From Cordilura impudica (taxonomy: Eukaryota > Arthropoda > Insecta > Diptera > Scathophagidae), in contig OY821521.1 of NCBI GenBank assembly GCA_963682025.1, forward strand, positions 195,559,026 to 195,623,025: DNA of 64,000 nt, read 5' to 3'. The notes beneath the pieces were generated by a model. That model was not told the origin of the DNA and did no database searches. It worked only from the letters and a program-made list of their open reading frames with translations. Shown here in pieces: positions 59,656 through 64,000 of this stretch. Every line of letters starts with the position of its first letter. The first letter of the stretch is position 1. Made by a program: the position numbers and the translations under genes.

Positions 59656-60841
59656 TAATAATATCGATTAAGAAGTGAATTGATTAAGCAAAATATATAA
59701 TATTAAATACGGCTGCTAACTAACACATCACATTTTCCTAATGCAACTCCCTTAAATATGCTATATATTTTTATTTATATTTTTAACCAAAAACAACAGA
59801 AACAACAACTAACCATTAGTTTTAACATAAATAGTGGTGAACTGGGGCTTAGCTTTCCTAAAGTAGTTTTATATATACTTATAGTCGTAAATATGTATGT
59901 GTAGTTAGAGTTTGTTTTGTTTTTGTATCATACATACACACACACATACACACATACACGCTACATGGCCACTACTAACATATTTCACCTTTTTCACACC
60001 TTTCTCGTTACGCTTTTAATTCAGACGCCCCATCACCACTACCACTACAACACCCCGCAATGTTGCCGACGCTATTAAGACCGAAATGAAAACCACCACA
60101 CCTTTGCCCATGCTAATGTCAGCCTTTGCCACGGCCAAAAAAGTCAATCAACCCTCTTATGTGTCTCTGAAACTTGATCAGGAACGAGCTTTGGCCGCTA
60201 CCTTAGCGGCTGATGATCATCAACATCATCAGCAATTGGAGCATGACAACAGCGATCACGAAGAAGAAGAAAACAATGTGAGTCAAGGCGACGATGTGCA
60301 GGGTCGCGATTTAACCAACGAAGAGGAAATGGAACTTGAGGAACACGATGTAGAGGCCAGTCATCTGGACAATTCGGAAGAGTTATTACATGACGATCAT
60401 GAGGAAAAACAACACGAGCAAGACGACAACAAATCAAGTGCTCAACAAAACGATGACGATAATGAGAAATCCTCCAACTCACAAGAGCACGATGATGATC
60501 ACCCAGCTGAAGAGTCTGATGAACTGGCGGCCAAAGAAAAATCTTTGGAAAGTTATGAAATCGATAATACTCCCGAAATACCGGCTGTAGAAGTCAGACT
60601 AAAGGAGATCTCCCAAGAGGTGGAAAAGAGAAATAACGAAGAAAATCGACATATACCAGCCTCTCTAACGTCAGATCTCGATGATATCGGTCGTCAATCA
60701 TTTCTATCGTTAACGGATCTTATACGTACGTTACATCCCAATGACAAACCCATCATACCACAAATCGATTCCGACTATTCGAATGCAATGCGTGTGTTGG
60801 GCGAAAAATCGGTGGCGGTCAAAAACACCAACGATGAATAG
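40166..60841 (+). CDS. Secreted C-type-lectin-like protein, four exons, 464 residues
   Basis: Exons: 40166-40214, 51297-51672, 59151-59303, 60025-60841. All junctions have GT..AG, phases agree (1, 2, 2), and the joined length of 1395 nt is 465 codons. Residues 1-16 are a signal peptide (MNKVFICLLSLVVLST). The lectin domain spans about 20-180, with cysteines at 51, 150, 165 and 173 in the canonical order and W85, W98 and W160 in the fold. The calcium/sugar motifs (EPN or QPD; WND) are absent: the site before C165 reads KWMPEDC. So ordinary sugar binding is unlikely. Residues 193-464 form an acidic, His/Gln-rich, probably disordered tail. No membrane segment. It is likely secreted into cuticle, matrix or haemolymph (inference). 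An orthologue among the non-sugar-binding lectin-like genes of Drosophila is likely, but I cannot name it. Introns 1 and 2 are inflated by repeats. Confidence 0.9.
40430..43700. repeat. ~275-bp satellite in lectin intron 1 with 1.1-kb higher-order duplication
   Basis: A landmark CCAAAATTATGAAAAATTAA followed by CTAATTTATGGAAAAATAAT recurs about every 255-315 bp (near 41030, 41290, 41570, 41850, 42165, 42420, 42965, 43280). The block of about four units at 41130-42265 is repeated at about 42265-43390: paired landmarks sit 1090-1133 bp apart (e.g. 41166 and 42296; 41484 and 42617). The second block has a deletion in one unit and a small insertion around TTTTCTGTGTGTAATATT at about 42833. Confidence 0.75.
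43701..46069. other. Very AT-rich intron sequence, satellite relics
   Basis: Diverged AATTTCTAATTTATTGAAAA-type words suggest decayed units of the satellite to the left, in both orientations. No gene was recognised. Confidence 0.4.
44880..45105 (+). repeat. R2 3'-end fragment
   Basis: The words TCGATCCAAAGTTTTGTCGA, AAGCAGACACTACTAGTTAA and TATAAAGGGAGTAAAAAA match the end of the R2 copy at 35288-36165. The left border is unclear. Confidence 0.6.
46070..46711. mobile_element. TTAA-type MITE in lectin intron 1
   Basis: The ends AGTTGAAAACACAACTGGGA and AGTGAAATCACAACTGGGAC (right end, reverse complement) match over about 32 bp, continuing with CGAACGACGAAT. TTAA lies on both sides (46066-46069 and 46712-46715). 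Further CGACGAAT words lie inside each end. The 642-bp element is non-coding. TTAA target sites occur in piggyBac and Kolobok elements; the ends do not match the piggyBac element at 54446. Confidence 0.8.
47918..48109 (-). pseudogene. Peptide remnant in the left arm of the palindromic pair
   Basis: The open frame contains LLLYYASKMKKAQTEIEIL, LFEQQKQMHYAQLL and RRWAHISIKNYNF. The right arm encodes the same peptide on the plus strand (about 48522-48710) with one stop. Conservation between the arms shows it was once coding; it might be the N-terminal part of a Harbinger-type transposase, but I cannot confirm this. Confidence 0.45.
48522..48710 (+). pseudogene. Peptide remnant in the right arm of the palindromic pair
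   Basis: The frame reads LLLYYASRMKKLQAEIEIL, a TAG stop at about 48595, then LLNVLFEQQKQMHFPQLLKS and WAHISIKNYNF. It is the partner of the minus-strand remnant at 47918-48109. Function unknown. Confidence 0.45.
49918..51296. other. Lectin intron 1, right end
   Basis: It contains an R3 tail at about 50066-50098 (GATTCGGCACAGCCGAATTT, ATTCTTACTTG) directly after R1, then AT-rich intron. It ends in a T-rich tract and the acceptor TATAACTAG at 51296. Confidence 0.5.
51297..51672 (+). CDS. Lectin-like gene, exon 2 (first part of C-type lectin domain)
   Basis: The acceptor is AACTAG at 51296. The exon codes for residues 17-141 plus two bases of codon 142 and includes TTIHLDGVQYFISR, LAYQYCRSLGLQLASF (first domain cysteine), DFWTSGNRLGTGMFLWMSTG and a Ser/Asn/Thr-rich loop. 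The donor is CAG|GTAAAT at 51672. Codon use is more GC-rich than the flanking introns, as expected for a host gene. Confidence 0.92.
51883..52632. mobile_element. Possible MITE in lectin intron 2
   Basis: The left end TTCTGGAATAACCGCGTATG and the right end CATACGCGGTTATTCTAGAA are inverted repeats (22 bp, one mismatch, including GTATGTC). Internal CGACGTATGTC, GACATACGTTGTT and GACATAAGTTGTTG words echo the ends. No clear target duplication; non-coding. Confidence 0.5.
52633..53005 (-). repeat. Dispersed repeat R3, full-length inverted copy
   Basis: It starts AAGTAAGAGTGTTAAATTTG and GATACCCTCCACC. It continues through TAAATTCGAATACCAATTAA, CAATGAAATTCATTATTTAA and GAGACCTTAGAAGTCGTACG, matching the reverse complement of 34365-34747. 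The stem of the end module is degraded here. Confidence 0.75.
53122..53850. repeat. Heptanucleotide (AATTTTT)n array in lectin intron 2
   Basis: About 100 units of 7 bp, nearly perfect from 53143 to 53520, then with AGTTTTT and TATTTTTTA variants. It is the inverse of the array at 29108-29629. Confidence 0.95.
54178..54435. mobile_element. 258-bp MITE inside the Helitron
   Basis: The ends AGGGTTTATATCCAAAAAGT and AGGGTTGATACTCAAAAAGT (right end, reverse complement) match and continue with GCTATCTG. No coding sequence. The target duplication is unclear because the piggyBac element begins 10 bp to the right. Confidence 0.7.
54858..56745 (-). pseudogene. piggyBac-family transposase, frameshifted
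   Basis: The product is a TTAA-specific transposase. From the N-terminus (56745): an acidic region (LLDDMTEDDDALVLIEEEEE), RDGTQWQPTP, FKSYFTIEMV; then the DDE_Tnp_1_7 core with AEIYAFIGMLIMAGV, LTIDEQLYPYRGR (first Asp), YGIKVWWICDAKNSY and ITMDNFFTTLPLAKKL (second Asp). FGFHEKVT, VIMLSTMHDDDE and GVDVMDQTL (third Asp) follow, then a C-terminal zinc-binding Cys/His domain (CYLC, CSVCKKPVCDQH, CFPC). A frameshift lies near 56230. A TGA follows VIYQQK near 55548 with a frame change, and another shift precedes GVDVMDQ near 55370. All key residues remain readable but the gene cannot make a full protein. Plus-strand frames here are shadows. Confidence 0.9.
57068..58373 (+). mobile_element. DD41D (rosa-type) Tc1/mariner transposon, copy 2, structurally complete
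   Basis: The TIRs are ACGGGTGATTTTTT and the reverse complement. TA target duplications lie at 57066-57067 and 58374-58375. It is 1306 bp and carries an intact transposase ORF. It was inserted into the piggyBac element next to that element's right subterminal GGTACCCGGG repeat. Confidence 0.95.
57181..58266 (+). CDS. DD41D transposase, intact, 361 residues
   Basis: A cut-and-paste transposase of the Tc1/mariner superfamily acting in the nucleus on TA targets. One uninterrupted frame starts at MNRLTNEQRL. Residues 1-115 form the paired-type helix-turn-helix DNA-binding part, with the two helical regions around NQCSVRNVFRAL and MSIRRRSQQLGL. The catalytic triad is D159 (SDEAHFW), D252 (QQDGATCH) and D294 (LTPLDYF), with 92 and 41 residues between them. 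The 41 spacing defines the DD41D (rosa) group, first known from Ceratitis. NGPVSWPPRSCDLTPLD is typical of the group. AATAAA follows the stop. Copy 1 at 4534-5836 is its inactive relative. Activity is plausible but untested. Confidence 0.95.
   Translation: MNRLTNEQRLQIIEFYYQNQCSVRNVFRALRPIYGLHNRPSEQTINAIVTKFRTQFTLLDIKPTTRMRTVRTEENIASVSESVTEDREMSIRRRSQQLGLCYSTTWKILRKDLGVKPYKIQLVQELKPNDLPQRLIFSEWALEKLAENPLFYRQILFSDEAHFWLNGFVNKQNCRIWSEEQPEAVQELPLHPEKCTVWCGLYAGGIIGPYFFKDAVGRNVTVNGDRYRSMLTNFLLPKMEELNLVDMWFQQDGATCHTARDSMAILRENFGEQFISRNGPVSWPPRSCDLTPLDYFLWGYVKSKVYRNKPATIPALEDNISEEIRAIPAEMLEKVAQNWTFRMDHLRRSRGQHLNEIIFKK
58785..59150. other. Lectin intron 2, right end, with a perfect hairpin
   Basis: The arms at 58916-58947 and 58958-58989 are perfect reverse complements (32 bp, including TTTTCCAAGATTCGAAATTA) around a 10-base loop, 161 bp before exon 3. 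The intron ends TTTACTTTCAACAG followed by CAGCAG. Confidence 0.8.
59151..59303 (+). CDS. Lectin-like gene, exon 3 (rest of the lectin domain)
   Basis: The acceptor CAACAG ends at 59150, giving SSSGAEKGCVILKQP, LKWMPEDCLAVKDFMCEQTRC and YYYNYGSIPVSSAQG. This adds cysteines 150, 165 and 173 plus an extra C178. The acceptor is a CAGCAGCAG run, so splicing at 59153 or 59156 would remove one or two Ser without a frame change. The donor is GG|GTAAGC at 59303. Confidence 0.9.
59304..60024. other. Lectin intron 3
   Basis: 721 bp. It contains an (AAT)n microsatellite (about 59618-59660) and a (CA)n-like tract (about 59933-59960). It ends CGCTTTTAATTCAG. Confidence 0.7.
60025..60841 (+). CDS. Lectin-like gene, exon 4 (acidic C-terminal tail)
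   Basis: It codes for residues 193-464: first PITTTTTTPRNVADAIK, then runs rich in Asp, Glu, His and Gln (HQHHQQLEHDNSDHEEEENN, EEMELEEHDVEAS), then a less biased end (DDIGRQSFLSLTDLIRTLHP, ...VAVKNTNDE) before TAG. The Thr-rich linker could be O-glycosylated (inference). The opposite-strand frame at 60198-60482 is a shadow. Confidence 0.9.
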
Positions 60842-61877
60842 TGGACTGGAAACGACAGAAAAAAACAACATTAATTCATAACCAAAACAATTTATTAAGA
60901 GGAAAAAAAAACAGAGGACGTCTTTAAAAAGAAAGAAACCGCCTTTTAAAAATCAGCAGACCTACATTTATATTTTGCTTCATTTACATAAAATAAATAA
61001 TAATGTTAGCTTTGTGATCAGTTCTATTGATAATTGATATTTTTTTTTTAATTTCAATGGTCTTGTCTTGTATTATTGTATAAATGTTTTATTTTATCCA
61101 TACAAGTGTGGTTCATTGTTGAATCACTTCTCTTTAGAACTTTTCTCACTACTTTAAAATGGGGTGTTTTTTTTTTTTTTTTGTTCTCAAAGGGACGTTT
61201 TAGTTTTTAAGTTACCGTAAGTTCTATCATACATATTGTACCATATAAGATTGTCTTATTTAATGGAAAAATTATTTAAATAAAATGTATTTTTTTTTCT
61301 AAAAAGTTATTTTGTGTAATATTATTAATCGAAAGGCAAAAAATTTAATGGCAAAGAATTTGAAATTTACATTAAAGTATATAGTGAAGGAAAAAAGTGT
61401 ACAAACAACCTTCGATTTTGGGGGTTTTTGGGGAATTGGTGACAAAATTTTAAAATATGCCAATTCATAGCAAAAAAATATTTTTTTTAAACAATATAGA
61501 AAATATAACTAACTACATAGTTATGCCCAGTCACCCAGTCGTGTCTCGCTACGACTAAACAAAATTTACTGAGATGTTAACATAATCGGGAGACTATTAA
61601 ATGAATATCTAGTTTGTTTCCTTTATATATAAAACTAATAAATGTGAAGATTGGGGACAATCGGATAAAGGGGAAATATGACTTTTTTCAGATTTTACGT
61701 TCAGAATTCGTTCTACAGTTAAATTTTTTCGTTATATGAATCGATTTCAGATTAAATTATCTTTTCAAAAAGCTATATAACTTCAAAATCGAATCAAAAC
61801 TCTCCAAGAAATAGCAAATGCCCCATACAACTTTTGTGCCAAAAAAAACACTAGGTCATGAAATTTGATGGCACTTT
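60842..61877. other. 3' UTR of the lectin-like gene and AT-rich flank
   Basis: An AATAAA at about 60992 and others near 61280 are candidate poly(A) signals. Beyond about 61320 nothing is recognised. Confidence 0.45.
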
Positions 61878-62634
61878 TTATACCCTATACCCCTATACCA
61901 CTATGTGGTTTGGGTATAATGACTTTGTGCTGCTGTTTGTAACTACCAAAAATATTTGACCTAGACCCATCTTTTATTATACCGATCGAATCAGAATTAC
62001 TATCTGATTCGATTTAGCGATGTCCGTCCGTCCGTCTGTGCGTCCATGTAAAGCTTGTAATCAAACCAGGTCGCAAATATGAATATATTTTGATGAAATT
62101 TGGTATACCATAGGATGAACGCTATTCAAATTGGTGAGAATCGGTCCATGATCAGACCTAGCCCCAACACAAATGAACCTTATAAACAACATAAATTGCC
62201 ATAAGATCCAAATTATCATATAAATCTTAGTCAAATTGGGTTTGTATGTGTTTATTACATCCATTAATCAGTAGTTCAAAAATGATCCCTATGGGACGAC
62301 TCTGAGTCATAGGCCCCATATAGAGCTGCTTCCCGATCTTGACTTAAATCCATCAAAAAACAAAAATATTGCACGGATTCTTTTCAAATTTTGTTTTTAT
62401 ATATTTTTGCAAAATACAAGCGACTTTACCAAACATGGTCAGGATCGGTCCATTCTTGGGCCTAGTCCCCATATAGATATAGCATCCGATATAAACTTTT
62501 TCATATCTGCAGCCAAAAAAATTAATAAAAATCCCACTCAAATTTGGTTTATGCTTCTTTTCTATATCCAGTTAGTTGGGCCTGAGAGATAGGGTCTCTA
62601 AACGCATGGTATAGAGTATCGTATAGTCGGTCTA
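61878..62634 (-). repeat. Dispersed repeat R1, full-length copy
   Basis: It starts TATACCCTATACCCCTATAC with a CCACTATGTGG hairpin, followed by GTATAATGACTTTGTGCTG and a GTCC tract at about 62021-62045. It ends CGCATGGTATAGAGTATCGT and ATAGTCGGTCTA. The outermost ACAAGTAAGA module is lost. Confidence 0.8.
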
Positions 62635-63159
62635 CTTATAGGTACCCAGGTATGAAGTATTGTTTTATTACCACATAGTTAACCTATTGCGCTATGAGAC
62701 CGAAAAGGGTAATTTTTTTGACAAAATTTTGAAAACTCATTTTTCAAGCTTAAAAAATTTTCTTTAACTAAATTTAAAAAAATGGATCTGGCACTTTAAG
62801 GTTTTGTTAAATGCATATTAGAGATTAACTGTGTGAATTTTTAGGTAAATCCCTCTGCTTGAAGTTTTTTTACAAGGATTTTTTATTGCGGATTTCGAGA
62901 AAAATTAGATTTTTGTGAAATATTCGGTAAATGTACTCTTTCTAAATACTTTGTATCAGTTTTCTACTTTAAAATGTTTTATTTCATCGTTATAACTATG
63001 GATTAGGGAAAAAGATAATTTAACGTCATTAACCCATTTGGACTTGGCGGCACAAATGACCTCAAGCTAGTTTAGGACGATTAAGTAAAAAAATTGAAAT
63101 ATTTTGTAAATAGTATTGAATTTTTAAAAGTAATACTTAAAATATTATAACCAAATGTG
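62635..63159. other. Spacer between R1 and R4
   Basis: A weak echo of the R4 word GTTAACCCATT occurs near 63026 (CATTAACCCATTTGGAC). No gene. Confidence 0.35.
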
Positions 63160-63285
63160 TAGATCTTCCGTGCCTAAAATTTCGGATAAATCCGACGACG
63201 TTAACCCATTATTTGCCAAGGCCAGCTTTGGATTTTAAGATATTTTTAAATAAAGATTACCTAAAACGAGTTTTTCCATCTAACT
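63160..63285 (+). repeat. Dispersed repeat R4
   Basis: The core words GACGTTAACCCATTATTTGC, CAAGGCCAGCTTTGG and AAAACGAGTTTTTC match the inverted copy at 11657-11790. Confidence 0.55.
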
Positions 63286-63678
63286 CGATGAAACCACTAT
63301 TTAGAATTTAAGAAATAGATTTCGGTTAATTTTTTTTTATTGAATCCTTCAGTGCCCCTGTGATATATGTATATCTTTGGTGCAATTGTCTGCTTATAGC
63401 TGGCGAAAACAACTTTTAACCAATTTTATTATAAAATTATTTTATTTTTAAAAACTATCTATAAATTAAACTTGACTTTGTACAGGAAGGATATTTTTTT
63501 TTTGTATGATTCTACTATCTGGAGTAAAAACCAGAGTTCAGAAAAAAACACACACTGAATAAAAAACTCGTACATATATGTAAACAAACATAACTTAGAC
63601 CAACACACACATATTTTTATTTTCATATCAATTATGTTTGTTTTTAAATTTTCTTCGGTGCCCAACACAACCATGACT

Positions 63679-64000
63679 GTGTTCGTTTTAATATTTCGTT
63701 ATTTACACGAACATTTTTCTATCACGTTATATTTAAGTCGTGTTTAAAATATAACTGAACTCGAACCTGTTTATTGTACATGTTGTGTTTTTTCTTACTA
63801 CACGAGCCACAACACGACTTAAAATATAACTGAACTCGAACCTGATTATTGTACATGTTCTGTGTTTTTTTTCACTACACGTACCGAACATGAACTTCAA
63901 ATAAAGCAACACTCAAAAATGTGTGCTTTATGTGTGATTCAAACAAAAAGTATATGATACAAAAATGTTCGTGTAAATAACGAAATATTAAAACGAACAC
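63679..64000. mobile_element. Fold-back element with perfect 40-bp inverted ends, at the window edge
   Basis: 63679-63718 and 63961-64000 are perfect reverse complements (GTGTTCGTTTTAATATTTCG... and ...AATATTAAAACGAACAC). A block of about 80 bp around AAAATATAACTGAACTCGAA is repeated in tandem inside. The right border, and so any target duplication, lies outside the window. Confidence 0.75.

Noticed and set aside
60198..60590. Open frames opposite to or out of frame with lectin exon 4
   Set aside because: Shadows of a biased acidic coding region.

Overview
The window is AT-rich nuclear DNA of an insect, most likely a higher (brachyceran, probably calyptrate) fly. This rests on: metazoan-type split genes with GT..AG introns; a transposon set of DD41D (rosa-type) Tc1/mariner, piggyBac, Helitron, non-LTR and CACTG-ended elements; and dispersed 'TATACCC...GGGTATA plus GTCC-tract' repeats that resemble ones I know from Drosophila. 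The species cannot be fixed from the sequence alone. No rRNA, tRNA or CRISPR array was recognised.

Only one host gene is well supported: a four-exon plus-strand gene at 40166-60841 for a secreted C-type-lectin-like protein (464 residues: signal peptide, divergent C-type lectin domain with the four canonical cysteines, long acidic tail). Its introns of about 11 kb and 7.5 kb are packed with repeats. A second, weak candidate is a tiny two-exon gene for an Asp-rich peptide at 26425-26656.

Layout. 0-9 kb: a MITE, AT-rich filler, a Helitron, a non-LTR RNase H remnant split by a DD41D transposon, a decayed copy of 'protein Z', a MITE derived from the Z family, and a second Helitron. 9-18 kb: a dispersed repeat, an 18-bp minisatellite split by a Helitron, a decayed 'protein Y' gene split by a dispersed repeat (R1) and then by a complete 2.1-kb Z transposon, and a fourth Helitron. 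18-25 kb: two large minisatellites, one with a nested MITE. 25-32 kb: R1, the small candidate gene, a long-TIR element, a Tc1 remnant, a heptanucleotide array, a Helitron end and a CR1/Jockey-like non-LTR element split by a 115-bp MITE. 32-39 kb: a 136-bp tandem duplication, a 21-bp minisatellite in inverted arrangement, and repeats R1, R2 and R3 with a 212-bp dispersed duplication. 40-61 kb: the lectin gene. Intron 1 holds a ~275-bp satellite with a 1.1-kb higher-order duplication, a TTAA-type MITE and an R1 copy split by a head-to-head palindromic element. Intron 2 holds a MITE, R3, a heptanucleotide array, and a Helitron containing a MITE and a piggyBac element that itself contains an intact DD41D transposon. 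61-64 kb: R1, R4 and a fold-back element cut by the window edge.

The most notable signals are: (i) the Z family, defined here by a CACTG-ended 2.1-kb element with TAA target duplications and a related MITE with ~109-bp TIRs and TTA duplications; (ii) the R1/R2/R3 repeats, whose shared end module keeps a stem while changing its sequence; (iii) the nested piggyBac/DD41D stack, including an apparently intact transposase; and (iv) the palindromic pair of elements at 47.6-49.0 kb. Coordinates of degenerate repeats are approximate. All family names come from reading the translations and termini; no database search was run.
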